64,000 nucleotides of DNA from positions 418,247-482,246 of the forward strand of contig SMSO01000037.1 in the NCBI GenBank assembly GCA_004764695.1, read 5' to 3'. This document shows positions 47,192 through 58,257 of this stretch, one piece after another (positions within the stretch are counted from its first letter, which is position 1; each line of letters starts with the position of its first letter). The translations under genes were made by a program, and so were the position numbers. The stretch comes from Schizochytrium sp. TIO01. Lineage: Eukaryota > Sar > Bigyra > Thraustochytrida > Thraustochytriidae. Below the pieces are notes generated by a model. That model was not told where the DNA came from. It did not search any database and was given only the letters and a program-made list of their open reading frames with translations.

Positions 47192-49449
47192 CAAATTAAA
47201 GAGTGGAGAGCAGGGCAAAAAGCGGTAGGACTGGGTATGAACCCGGGTCCTGAAGAATTGCCAGCGAACGTCAAAGTAGACGCTAGCGGAGTTGAAGAAC
47301 TCCAAGAACTCGTCGAAGAACTTGGAGTTCAACGACAACTTTTTGAGGCGCTGGCTAGCCCATATAGTCTGCCAATACATATGTAGGTAGTCCTTACACT
47401 CAAGCGTCGGCGAGCGTGCGACTTTTGCGGATCAACGAAGCTGCGAGCGAGGCCTTGGGCGCTTCCAAGGTGACTGAGTCAGAACACTTCAACGAATGTA
47501 ACTCGCCAATTCCTCATTCATTCGAAGGCATTTGTTGAAAATCAGCTGACTCTAAGTATGCCAGCCTGCAGCACCAAGCACCTTGTTTGGCGACCTCGAC
47601 GAGGTCGCTTGCATCTTCATCGTTCGTTCGTTTCTTCGTTCGTTTCTTCGTTCGCTCCTTCAAGAAATAATGAAGGCCTCCAAGAGCCCAAGGCACGGCA
47701 GCGTTGATGGAAGTTGGATGAAGGAATGTGCTTGCGCGCTGTTGCGTATCGCGGTGCCGCTACCAACTTCTTCGCGGGTGCTACCGATATGCGTGAAAGA
47801 AACCCGCCGCAGGCCTTGTGGAACCTCTGCCTGCGAGCAGAATGGAAGTCGCCGGCTTCACCTACCTCGCTTCGAGCTCGCCGGTCGAGTCTCAATGTCA
47901 TATGTCATCAGGTTTTCTGCCTTGTCCAGAGTTCGTGCTTCTCCACAAAATATACTGATCGAACAAAATGGATGAATCAATCGATCAACAAACGAATACA
48001 CCACTTCTAGCAGAGGATTAGCTCTCGATGTAGACAACCAAGAAGGTGTAGCAAAAACAGCCGTGAAAAGCAGCCGAAGCCGCGAGCCACATCGGACAAT
48101 GGTGGCACCACTCCCTTCAGAGGCCATGCTACTTTTGTTCGCTCTGGTCGGCATAAGCAGTGTGACATGAGCAGCAGTGCCCCTCATTTTAGTAAGGCTG
48201 TTTATGTCGCTGAGCAATCTTTTCAACTTTTTGAAGAACAAAAGAAAAGACTGAAAATAACAAAAGCAAAATACAAAACCAAAAAAGGAGAAAGAGTTTT
48301 TTTTTTTAAAGTAAAACCCAAGAAACAGCAGCAGCTTCTGCAAAAGATACCCCAAATGGGCTGCGGTTTTCCGCCTGATGCTGTCTAGTTCGACTCAGTA
48401 CTAGGTGAGTGAGCGAGTACCTACTACGACAACTTCGCAACTTCGCAACGAGAGCGATAGCGATAGCAGCAACAGACAGCACTCAGAGAGCCGCCTTGAT
48501 AGTCATACCGTGCTATCTCTCAGACCTGGCGCAGCAGAAGTCAGGAGTCCGAGCACACCAAGCGAGGCCACCGTCCCTCAAATCTCCAGAGCCAAACTCA
48601 TCAGCATGTAGGACAATTACACCTCGCTTCATAAGAGCGCTCTTGCCGCTGCTCTTGCCGCTACTGCGATGGTACATGCATGCATGATAGAAGGCAAGGC
48701 AAAGTAGGAGACCTGGTACCTACCAACTAGTTTGGTCAATCTTCCGTATTGTCTCGTGTCATGAAGGCATGGTAAGACATACGGCACTCACTCTTCTTTG
48801 GTCTTCTTCGCGGTCCAGGCGGCATTGGGCGAGCAGGCCTGGCCCTGGCATCGATTTAATGCGTCGCAGCCCAACTTGACGCCAGGACACATCGTCTCTG
48901 CGAAGGCCTAGCGAGCGAGGTTGGCCTGCCTCAAAGGCCTCGTCGCTCGAAGCAGCCGCTCAACTCCTCACACTCCTATCTTCTACAGGGACGATTCTTG
49001 ATCGATTCTCGTTTAGGACCTCGAGTTCTACTCTGCTTAGTACCGCGAACTATGTATGGGCTCACTGTGGCTGCCGTATGTAACTACATAGTATGATCGT
49101 TCAAAGTTATCCCGTCGCTTCATCAAAGAAAGGAGACAGACATTGTGGGCCTCGAGAACCTCCGGCACGACCTTCTGCACTCCTGTCAGCCGAAGCAGGG
49201 TACACCGGTTTGCAAGAGGGCTTCGCAGAGTCCCAGAGTCCCAGAGTCGCGGAGACACGATGGATCTTCAGGCATGGGCCATTCGGTTCTTCGGTTTGCA
49301 GTGCAGAGCCACGGAAAGATAGACAGCCCGACTGCGAGCCACGCGGAGGTGAAATCCCTTTCTTCACTTGAGAAGTGCGTCTTTTCGTTACCAGAGGCCC
49401 ACGAAAACAATTTTTCTTCTTGAAGAAGTCGGAAAAAAAGGCTGAATCT

Positions 49450-49467
49450 GTTGTTTGTTTGTTTGTT
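49450..49467. repeat. (TTTG)n microsatellite
   Basis: About four and a half copies. Confidence 0.8.
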
Positions 49468-50967
49468 ACAAAAAAGGGGAATGAAAGGACCACCACTAGC
49501 GCTATAGGTAAGTAAATAAGTAGAGCGAGCGAAGCCTTCCCATCCGTTCTGTTTGTTTGCTGCGTACATTTCGCTGCGGAAGAATAGGCGCAGAACCAGC
49601 GTGTCGTTCTATGCCCGTGTCTCCCTCAATAGTCTGGGCAGCTTGATCGATTGTTCGAACAAGTGCAGAGTATTATAGACCGCATTTTTCTGGCGGATTC
49701 CGCGAACGCGAGATTGGCTGAGGTCTCTAAACCCCGCCGCGTTTTGAGTTTGTACTAAAGTCCTCGTGATGTTCTATAAAATTTGTATTTCTTTACTATT
49801 GTGTTAGTGCGTTTACTACTTTAAAAAGGAACTTGAAAGTTGTTTTATTCTTCTTCTTTCAACCTCTTTCAACCTTTTATTTTAAAAATTAACTTTAACC
49901 ATTTAAAATACATATATACAAAACTAGAGGTAAAACTAACAATATTGCTATACCATCATTTGACCCACAACTCATCAAAAAAGCAGAAGCAGTATCATAC
50001 TATATATTTGTACCACCTAGGTACTAGCGAGAGGCATAAGTAAACCCGCTTGGTAAAGCGCACTTAGTATAAACACTAGCGTGAGAAGTTACAACTTACA
50101 ACGACCTCTTCTTCCGTCTGATCCAGAATTCGTTGGCTCTTGCTTCGATAAGTTCCAAAAGGGCTTTCTTTTTCTTTTTCGCTCTCGTTCTCGTTTTCTG
50201 AGAGGCCTTTCACAGATAATGAATAATCTTCGCCTTTCCCACTTTTGGTGTGCTAGCTAAAGAAAACATAGCGAGCGCAGTGTTTACTTTCTCGATCTCC
50301 TTTTCGAGGTTCTCTTCGTATGAGCGTGGAACTCCGAAGCGCCACGAAACCATCGATCGTAGCTCAGGATGGTCCGCTAAGGTTGTTGAGCCCGCGTGAA
50401 TTCTACCCCCGCCACGAGTTCGAGCCTATAAGTTCGAGCTTTTAGTAACCTTTCGGCTATCATGAACTAACTGCGCACAAACTCAGGTCTCCGGCACAAG
50501 AACCGAAGAATACCTATCCTCGCGAGCACAGCATCGCGAGCAAAGCTTTCTTTCTCTCCTGCCCGTGGTCAGAGGTTCGCTTGCTAAATTGCCAAGCTGC
50601 CAAGTTGCGAGGTTGCTCTGGCAGCCTGAACCCGAAGGCTGGCTTTGACAGCAAAGTCCTCGCAAGCACAAGAGCTCAACGGCTCGCCGCGTCATAGCTA
50701 GACTCGGCTTTGCGGAGACTGACGACGGCTGGAACCGCCTTGTTGCTGTAGCACTCACTTGCAACAACGATAGCGGGTTGGGCATGCATTTGGAGATGTC
50801 GAGTCGAGGCATACGCAATGCAGAGGGCCAGTTCTTTCAAGTTGAGCGGGGCTCGAAAAGACGACCGTCGTGCTTGAAGTAGAACGGTACTCAGAGCTCA
50901 CGATGAACCACCGCAGAGGATGTGAGTCGTTTTAGGTGTACTGCGAAGGGAGTTCGCGCGGCTCTCG

Positions 50968-51044
50968 AGATAGATAGATACATAGATAGATGGATAGATA
51001 GATGGATAGGTAGGTAGGTAGGTAGGTAGGTAGGTAGGTAGGTA
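50968..51044. repeat. (GATA)n passing into (GGTA)n
   Basis: About ten GATA units with CATA and GATG variants change in register into nine GGTA units and end in GGTACTTCC. The GGTA part matches the recurring GGTACCTA-type word of the window. Confidence 0.9.
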
Positions 51045-51411
51045 CTTCCTGCCAACCTACCAAGTTGTGAAATAAGGAGCAAAGGCGAACACGAAGAAAA
51101 GGCGTCGAGTTCCCTCCGAAAGAAAAGGCAAGAGGAACTTGGGCCTTCTTCTGAACAGTGCCGTCGCGCAGGAGGAACTTCTTCGAGCGCCAACCAAATT
51201 GTAGCTAGGTATCTACTTTTATGATAAATGGAAACGCAGAGAATTCAGAAAACTGGTCTACATGGAAATAGTAAATGTTTCCCGACCAGAGGACAAGCAA
51301 GGTACCTAATATGCTTCTTAGAGTAGGGTCGATGCGCCTTTCTTTCCAAGCCAACTGGTCTTCAAGCCCAACGTAGACCAGAACTTCGACTATTGTTAAA
51401 CTAGCGCAAGG

Positions 51412-51438
51412 AAAACAAACAAACAAACAAACAAACAA
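51412..51438. repeat. (AAAC)n microsatellite
   Basis: Six copies. Confidence 0.85.
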
Positions 51439-52872
51439 CAGGCAATGACTCTTTCTTAAATTTCATTTTTTATGTTATTGTTTAAACGTATTAGAATCAA
51501 TCAACTTCAACGAGACTTGAGAAGCCCTCGAAGGCCCCAGGCGCTTCGTAGGGTATGCTTCTTACGTTCTAAACACCGCGGAGCTCTTGCAATGGGTCTG
51601 TTTGGCAAACTTGAATGAAAGTCTAACTTCTTGACGCTTATTTGTAAAATGAATAAATAAATAATTTATAAACTTATAATTCTTATAAAAAGACAAAAAC
51701 AGAGAGAATTAGTATATTATGTATAAAACATCAAAACGCGAAGGAAGAAATCGGACTCGGATGAGCGATTTTGAAGTTAATTATTTCTTCACATGGGCCA
51801 GCAAACAAAATAAAAAACGAAGTTGACCCAAAGGAAATCATCGTCGATTGAGTCGAGTTGACCGCGAAAACCCGCGAAAGCATCCCGACATGCCCAGTTT
51901 TCGCATGCACTCGCAGTGCAAAACCAGGAACTAAGCACTCTCATCGACCAAAACATCATCACACAGAAAGAAGCCCCGCGAGGCGCGCCTTGGACTACCT
52001 AGTGAAAGACTAGCTAGTTCTACCAGCAATGGCACCCCTTCTGAACCTGCGTCTCCTGCGTCAGTGGAGTCAGGTGACTTCAGGCAGACAGCAATAGCGT
52101 AGTACGATCCTTCTGCGATTGCGGATGATGGCGTAGTGCAAAAGTACCTAGATAGGGACCAATGAAGAGTGAGGGACCGACCTTTGAAGTCTATTGAACC
52201 ACCACCAGCGTTAGGTAGTAGGTAGGTAATATAAAAGAGAAAAGTACCTAGTGTAGGACAGCTTTCTTTTGGGGTTTGGATACCTATGCAAGATGGATTT
52301 ATGAAAGCTTTAAAGTTTACAGAAGTTCTTCGAGAGGCTAAAGGAGAGGGGTTTGATGAACTTTGCTGCACATGCAGATGTTGGATGGCGGATTACTTTT
52401 TCTCACATCAGAAACGATATATTTCTAAATGTAGCAAAAATAGCCGTAAAAAGAAGGAGCTAACTTTCAATGTAAACTTGTGAGGAAAGTCATTGATAAA
52501 TGACTTTGCATTTAATTGGTTAGATGTATTCTTTACATGTTCTATCCCTACCTTTTTGTGGACTAAACTATTCACAAGATTCAAGCATATTACTACTCAT
52601 GTCTATATGCATTAAATAGAGGGTTTACGCAAGCCAAGGAATTCACAAAAATAACCTCTAACTGGTGAAAACGCTTCTAGCGGGTTCAATTAAAAATTTC
52701 AACTTCAAATAAGGAATAAGTCCCTGCTTACCCTTGTACTTCAAGCATAGACTGGAATCATGTAAATGACCTAATATTTAATTCAAGGGGTTTTTGGAAA
52801 TCAAATCTCTATTTTTCTTTTTTTTATTTCGAAGGTCAAACTACAGCTGTAAAGAAATCAGCAGCCTGAATA

Positions 52873-52912
52873 GGTCTAAAACAGCTGTGAGAGGTCTAAA
52901 ACAGCTGTGAGA
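52873..52912. repeat. Exact tandem duplication of 20 bp
   Basis: GGTCTAAAACAGCTGTGAGA is present twice head to tail without a mismatch, about 75 bp beyond the stop of the first MIF gene. It contains the palindrome CAGCTG. A third CAGCTGT lies at 52845. Confidence 0.9.
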
Positions 52913-52987
52913 GACAGCAAAGGATCAAATCGCATTGGCAAATCTTTCACTTCACGCTTTCATATACTCAAGGTGGATCTTTTAGAC

Positions 52988-53338
52988 TTAGCTAAAGATT
53001 TCTGCCACCGTCTTGCCCATGAATCCCCACTGCGTAGCTTCGTAAGTACAGTAGTTGATGAAGATACGGTTCGTCTCAAGCTTCAGGTGCTCGCACAGAG
53101 TGTCAAAAAAAGGGCTCATGGTTTGCGTGAGCTCACCTCCAATCACTTGAATCTCTACCATTGCGGTCGGATCGTCGGTCGCGGCAAAGAGAAGAGACTC
53201 GGAATATACAACATCGCACATGAAAAGCTCTTGCGGTTTGCCCAAACCTTCGGAAGCCTTGGCAACCAAAGCCTTTCCCAAGGCCTTCTTCTGGTCACTG
53301 TCCACACTCACATTCGTTGTCACGCGAATGAATGGCAT
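52988..53338 (-). CDS. MIF/D-dopachrome tautomerase family protein 1
   Basis: A 116-residue protein of the macrophage migration inhibitory factor superfamily, whose members are trimeric keto-enol tautomerases. Pro2, exposed after Met removal and used as the catalytic base, is present (MPFIRVTTNV). GLGKPQEL holds the Lys corresponding to Lys32 of MIF, and RIFINYCTYEATQWGF matches 'RVYINYYDM.AA.VGW', including the Asn of the active site. The CxxC oxidoreductase motif of animal MIF is absent; the usual 'EPCA' region here reads DPTAMVEIQVIGG, so even the first Cys is lost. Length is normal and there is no signal peptide. It is the most diverged of three copies on this strand (others at 58950 and 61317). 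Substrate and role in a free-living protist are unknown. Confidence 0.92.
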   Translation of the reverse strand: MPFIRVTTNVSVDSDQKKALGKALVAKASEGLGKPQELFMCDVVYSESLLFAATDDPTAMVEIQVIGGELTQTMSPFFDTLCEHLKLETNRIFINYCTYEATQWGFMGKTVAEIFS

Positions 53339-55000
53339 ATTGGCTTATTCTGCTTTCAGGTTAAACTCACTCCGCACCTTGCTCGACGTTCCGCAGCAGA
53401 CTATGTTATGCTTCGAAGCAGTTTTGGTTCTGGTTTTACCTTCCCTTTCGCAATTGCTCCCGCCTTCTGATACCGATCTACAATTTAAGGGGCATAACCC
53501 AAGACGCTTAGTTGATATCCTAGGAACTCCTAGTTTGTATCTTTTGGCTCTTACTTTGTTTCAGCACCTCAATCCTTTCGCACATGGGGCTCTCTTGGAC
53601 TCTCTGATCTCGGACTTTCCTCGAGGATCATCCGCCTTCGAGCGCCTCACTAAGCTTGAGTGTATGAACGTGAGGTTTCACACTGATGATTAGCCGAAAT
53701 TGTTGAAAAACTCCAAAGAAACCCCCATCTGGTCCAGCACTTGCTTTGTCTGTCGCATGCACGAAATCTTCTCAAAGGTCCTTCTTGTCAAGAAAGCTTC
53801 GACACGAGTCAGACCTGTCCAGAAGTCCGAGCGGCGTTCGCAGCGACTCTGAAAACAGTCTGTGGACAACGCAGAAGGCAAGAGTAGCGGGGTCCGGTTG
53901 ACTGAGCACAGAATGCGACAGCGAAAGAGTTAATTAGGATTGCGCTAGATAGTGAAGATTGTATGTACCAGAGGTTATGTTATGTTCTGCGTGTTAACTT
54001 TCGAAGCATAGCTGCTTTTCTCCTCTCGTGTAGCCAATCTTGAAGAAGATCTTAAGCCTGTCGGTGGCGAACTGGTTTGGTGGTGTGCTCCATCTCGACT
54101 CCACCACCTACGGGCTTGGAGATGAATTTAGAGATGGGAATCCAAGATTTCGCAGAGGGGATCTTTACATACACACATACATACACACACAAGCACGTGG
54201 TTAGTACATGTATCAAGTGCGAAAATGTAGATCTTAAAGTGCACTGGAAGTTTTTCGGCGACTGCCTCACAGGAGTTCTACGGGAGAGACGATGGCGATC
54301 CTGAAAGGGGGAGAACATAGCGAAGGAGCTAGGTGACCATGAGTGGTCAATGAGTTGGGACATCTGGAAAATGGTTTAGCCTCCAAGCCTTCATCCGCTC
54401 GCGTGGGCTTGAAAAACTGCGACGCGACAGGTGCTTATTGCCTATAAATGAAATACAAATGAACACATGGACACGTGGACTTTGTTGTCTGTTGTTCTCT
54501 GGGTGGCCCTTTATGCACATGCGCCTTCAAGTACCACAGCACTGTCGTAATTGGACTAACAGGAGGGCTGTCAATTTGTTGGTATCATATGCATTTTCTA
54601 GCACTGAATTAAACTGTGAACATGATGGTGCTTGTAAGTGGCCATGATAGACAGTCCAATGTTTTGCACCATTTAGTGAGTACATCAATACTGTTCCCGC
54701 GTTTTATCCTGATCTCTTCAAAGATATAGAATCATTGCCAGTGCGGCGCAGATATTATGAGCAAGAGGCATTCTTGACAGAGTTGATTCGCCGTCATAAT
54801 CAGACCTACTAATTTTATAAATTGTATCGCATTATTATCCTTGGGTCAGAGGCAAAGAATGGTTTTTGACAGTTTCTATTGTAGATGTCTGGGTTGCTTG
54901 AGAACCCATAAACAAGCTCATCCCCAGTGTGAGCGAACTTCCGTCGATGATTTGTTTACTTCTTTTGAAGAAATAGGTCACAACTCTGCAGCACAAATTA
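53339..55000. other. Decayed coding-like DNA after the first MIF gene
   Basis: Several pieces have protein-like composition without a recognisable family: plus 53460-53693 (RRLVDILGTPSLYLLALT), plus 54675-54809 (AFYPDLFKDIESLPVRRRYY), and minus 53690-53881 (RRTFEKISCMRQTKQVLDQM). They lie in different frames with stops between them. I read them as remains of one or more dead genes; a spliced gene cannot be excluded. A short (CATA/CACA)n run is at about 54167-54191. Confidence 0.4.
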
Positions 55001-55009
55001 GACCAATAA

Positions 55010-55345
55010 CTAATCTGTGAGCAACGAAAAAGACTTCAAACTCATAAAACTGTCATCATACAGAAGGCAGGTCTTTTGGACAGGTAATTTTTTAAAACTG
55101 TGAAGGCTACGTGGATACATTTCATCCATCCCAGCAGCGTTTGAAGCCTTGAAGGTGAAGCAAATCACACCTGGGGTTGATTGGTTAAAATCTAAGCAAC
55201 CAGACAAGCAAAACACCATATTATAAATACTTCGAAATTCGTCACAATTCTCCGTTAAATAGAATTTAGACGACCCATGTTCAATCTTCGGCAATCCTGT
55301 GAACAAGAAGTTGCTCATCATCACCTGCATTGAATATACTTGCAT
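55010..55345 (-). other. Open frame of unknown nature, minus strand
   Basis: A 111-codon frame with a mixed, protein-like composition (FTGLPKIEHGSSKFYLTENC) just downstream of the WD40 pseudogene on the same strand. It does not continue the WD40 pattern. I do not recognise it. The opposite strand over 55110-55330 is also coding-like apart from a few stops, so the sense strand is uncertain. Confidence 0.25.
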
Positions 55346-55392
55346 GAGCAGGTGATAAATACGACAAAGCTCTAGAAAGACCCAAGATGCGG

Positions 55393-56140
55393 CTAGACTC
55401 GCAAAGCTTCTCTGCCGGTTGACATTTCCCCAATGTCAAAACTCACCGCTATCAGGCTCTGAGCAAATAAGGTCTGCGAAGCTCTTTCCGAAGGGAACTG
55501 TTCTATCACTCGGTTGCTCTTATTTCTGTGTTCTTGAAAATACCTCATTGTCAGATCCGAGGCCCTATCGATCATGCATATCTTCCAAGGGCCCTTACTA
55601 TTTACGCATGATTTATCCACAGAGACTGCAAGTCCTCATGAACCGTGACCTCCAAGGTCATCCGTCGACACCTCTGTGTTTCGCACATCGAATGTCTTAA
55701 GTTCTCATCTTGCAGCAGTAGCCAGGATCTCTATCGCAGTCATGTGCCCGTCTGTAATGAAGTCTCTGACTCCATGCAAGGTCACCATACCTACCGTTCT
55801 TTGCGCCCGTCGTCGCAAGGTCATTTATTCCTCGGCGCAAAGCTGGTCGCTGTGAGCTCTTGCGAGTGACCAAAGAGTTTATGTACTACCTGCTGTAACT
55901 CTACATCCCACACAAAACCGCACTTGTCTTTTCCGCAGTACGCAATGGAGCTGCTGTCTGAGCTCACAGATACGTCTACGAGCTCGTTGCCACGTATGCC
56001 CGCGAAGCCGCAATTTGCCGACCCTATGCTGCATCTCGCAGTGGATTGTGCAACCGCACGGGCTTGTTAACGCTGGTTGTTAATTCATACTTGCCTGCGA
56101 AACAGGCAGCAAGCACCGCGGCGCGGTGAGATGGAAGTTC
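55393..56140 (-). pseudogene. WDR83/MORG1-like WD40 pseudogene
   Basis: Three frames on the minus strand together follow the MORG1/WDR83 pattern of about 300 residues. 56024-56140: SHRAAVLAACF, then LTTSVNKPVRLHNPLR, like 'HQGAVRAVRF...LT.GSDKTLKLWNPLRG'. 55824-56005: GNELVDVSVSSDSSSIAY, CGKDKCGFVWDVELQQVVHK and LFGHSQELTATSFAP, like 'GYEVLDV.GS.DNS.L.S.GGDK.V.LWDV..GQV.RK.RGH'. 55393-55770: EILATAAR, a TGA, then ELKTFDVR, and ICMIDRASDLTMRYFQEHRN, like 'EILAGSVDGRVRRYDLR' and 'LRLLDKDTGELLGEYKGHKN'. Stops include TAG at 56024-56026 and TGA at 55821-55823. The last blades are missing. WDR83 is a scaffold for MAPK signalling and a spliceosome component; this copy is dead. A functional copy would be expected elsewhere in the genome. 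Confidence 0.78.
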
Positions 56141-57100
56141 CACGCTCTCGTGGAACCGCTATGCAATTTTGAGTTTTGCTTCTCTATTAGAATGTCTCCC
56201 TGCTTATGGACAACCAGACAAATGATGTGATTATTACAAAATCCTTTTGTTCATTGTGAGGAACAAGCTCGTCGTTGCGAAAAGGCTCAGTTTGCTACAC
56301 GAGGCAGAAATTTGGTTCAAGGAATGGTTCAGTTAGCTTCTAAGGCTCATGTAGACTGTTTGCTGAATGCCAGAAGACTAGGTACTGCCTCGTGCTGCGA
56401 ATAATGTTAGGCGAGTTTCATGAAAGAGGCTTTGGAAAACCTTCCCTGGAAAACCTGCGTGAAGACGTACGTGAAAATGCCCCAAAGCCTAATAAATTGG
56501 CTCGCAATGTCCTTTTCAAAAGTGGGCGCTTCTTCAAAAGCTTTTGTTTGCAAATGAAGGCTCAGTAATTCGAAGAAACAGAGGAGCGTTGTTGAAAATC
56601 AGGTTTAAGATGAGATTAAAAAAATGAAAGAAATAAAACTGGTCAACAAATTGTATTCATGAGAATGTTGAAATGATTGTCCCCTGATCTCGCAAGAGAA
56701 CATGATGCAAGAATAAAAGATGACGAGAACCTCGAGATGAAGAGAGTAGACGAGAAAGGAGGAATATCGCGAGCCATGAGAGATTAAAAATATGAGCAGC
56801 CCTCTAAAACGGTTTTTACACCAGTTCCAGAGTACCGCCCTTGGTAGTCGTAGAAACTTGCGTCGGTCTAAAAAGTTTAATGGTGACCCGGGTTTACGAT
56901 CAGCGCGAAACGAGCCCTTGTAAACCAGATAATCGCATCAGTGGGGTACTGGTGGAAGGTAGTGTTAATTGTAGATGTAAGAGAGGCATTAGAGAAGGAG
57001 ACAACCCATTGTTGGCCTTGGTCAGCGCGTTACTACTACTACTTATGATATATGTTCGCTTACGAGCAGAAGCTTCGATTATTAAAGACTATCTTAATGA
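56141..57100. other. Decayed coding-like DNA, plus strand
   Basis: At 56262-56400 a frame reads EEQARRCEKAQFATRG and continues helical; at 56404-56570 another reads GEFHERGFGKPSLENLRED. Stops and frame changes divide them. I recognise no family. The segment is probably another dead gene of the same graveyard. The plus-strand frame at 56841-57182 contains a hydrophobic run (LLALVSALLLLLMIYV) but starts at a non-ATG codon and overlaps the minus-strand candidate gene at 57124. Confidence 0.35.
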
Positions 57101-57123
57101 GAACAAATGTAGTGCAGACAGTA

Positions 57124-57465
57124 TTATGTATCAGTCGCCCCTAAAAGGTAGTGTTTGGCGATGTAGTAGCCAACAAACCTGATAAAATTGTACAGAAAAG
57201 GTTCACCATGTGGAGGATACATTGTCAACTTCAAAAAAATAAAATCCATAGGAGTGTATGGAACATCGATACTGACGAAAGCGTATTTGTCTGTCCGTAG
57301 CATGCATATGCTATAGGCTACGGAAGGTGTGAGAGGCTTTGAATGGTAGCTATACTTATTCAGAAGTGGCAAAGCAACAACGTTGCTGTTGCTGTTGAGC
57401 TCAAGACATTTAAGCCACAGGGACAGCAGGATGAGGGCTTGTATCTGTGCGATCGATGCCTTCAT
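57124..57465 (-). CDS. Candidate small secreted protein
   Basis: A 113-residue frame starting at the ATG at 57463-57465, which has A at -3. The N-terminus looks like a signal peptide: MKAS, then a hydrophobic stretch ALILLSLWLKCLEL, then a polar Asn/Ser run. The mature part is aromatic-rich (LNKYSYHSKPL, FLYNFIRFVGYYIAKHYLL) with one or two Cys. A TATAAAAG box sits about 80 bp upstream, at a sensible promoter distance. No family is recognised. Because neighbouring sequence is decayed and the opposite strand is open over part of it, this call is tentative. Confidence 0.38.
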   Translation of the reverse strand: MKASIAQIQALILLSLWLKCLELNSNSNVVALPLLNKYSYHSKPLTPSVAYSICMLRTDKYAFVSIDVPYTPMDFIFLKLTMYPPHGEPFLYNFIRFVGYYIAKHYLLGATDT

Positions 57466-57543
57466 TGTCGTTGAAAAAGCGTGTGCCAACAATGCTTTGT
57501 CGTCGCTGAGGCGTTCGCTGGAGGATCAAGCACCTGTTCCCAT

Positions 57544-57552
57544 CTTTTATAC
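57544..57552 (-). promoter_or_regulatory. TATA box before the small secreted-protein candidate
   Basis: The minus strand reads GTATAAAAG. A start site about 30 bp downstream would leave a leader of some 50 nt before the ATG at 57465. It is the clearest TATA box next to a start codon that I noticed in the window. Confidence 0.4.
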
Positions 57553-57579
57553 TGTTCTACCGAGAGAAACACGAAGATT

Positions 57580-58257
57580 CTACTCCGTTAGAAGCGTCAA
57601 TTGAATGCTCACCAATAGTTTCAAAGAAGGCCTGAGATGAAGGCATTTCGTCAATGGAAGCATTTCCTGAAGAATTTTGGTTAGGATTGAAAGCTGGCAG
57701 ATTGCTTTCCCTATGCAAACGGTGCTTATTGTTGGAATTTGGAATTGTCGAGTCTCTCTGTTAATGTTGTTGTTGTTGTTGTTGTTGTGACGAGACACAT
57801 AATCCTCATGAAGGCTATTAGTGATAATAGCCATATTTGTAGAGGCTAGAAGATTGGATTGTGTGAGATGTTGCATAGAGAACGAATTTCGATGGAGCTC
57901 TGAGAACTGGTGCAGTTGTGATTTTTGCTGTTGTAGCTGCTTCTGCTTGTCAAACTTGTAGTTATCAGCCGACGACACATGACCACTGCTGCTGTGTGAC
58001 TTGCTACTTAAGCTGGTAGAACGAGACATATTATCATTAATGTGACGAACAGATCCAGAACGGTTTGCTTGATTATGGTCGGGCTCCTCATTCATTGACA
58101 AAAACTCTTCTGAGGTACTATTGAAAGACGTTGGAACAGGCGAAGGCGAAATCGGTGAGAGAATAGAGTGAGATGAGGGCGCAGAGGGCATAATGTGAGC
58201 CTGCCCAGAACCAAAGCACATGTTGCGAAGGAAAAAGTGCATCTCGTAATCCAGCAT
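57580..58257 (-). CDS. Low-complexity Ser/Asn/Gln-rich protein, function unknown
   Basis: An open frame of 225 codons from the ATG at 58255-58257. After MLDYEMHFFLRNMCFGSG comes a Ser/Pro-rich section (ILSPISPSPVPTSF), a Ser-rich section (SLSSKSHSSSGHVSS), a Gln/Lys stretch and an Asn run encoded by (AAC)n at about 57764-57787. Beyond the Asn run another frame reads more like the rest of the protein (NPNQNSSGNASIDEMPSS), so the repeat may have caused a frameshift and the annotated end may be wrong. No domain is recognised; such composition is common in regulatory proteins. It could be an intact gene, a 3' exon or a recent pseudogene. Confidence 0.4.
   Translation of the reverse strand: MLDYEMHFFLRNMCFGSGQAHIMPSAPSSHSILSPISPSPVPTSFNSTSEEFLSMNEEPDHNQANRSGSVRHINDNMSRSTSLSSKSHSSSGHVSSADNYKFDKQKQLQQQKSQLHQFSELHRNSFSMQHLTQSNLLASTNMAIITNSLHEDYVSRHNNNNNNNINRETRQFQIPTISTVCIGKAICQLSILTKILQEMLPLTKCLHLRPSLKLLVSIQLTLLTE

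Larger units (their letters stand above)
43020..52400. other. Second microsatellite-rich gene desert
   Basis: Over 9 kb without a recognisable gene on either strand. Repeats listed separately are frequent, many of them tetranucleotides. The HscB promoter should lie at its left edge; 12 bases before the HscB ATG the minus strand is AT-rich (ATAAATTAAATAAAAG), too close to act as a normal TATA box. Candidate frames at 46949-47380, 47583-48010 and 49093-49569 are overlapping shadows of each other and lack family motifs. Confidence 0.55.

Noticed and set aside
53220-53693. A plus-strand frame covering the MIF copy 1 start region.
   Set aside because: Its first part is the antisense of the MIF gene. 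Only the part beyond 53460 has its own coding-like character and is mentioned there.
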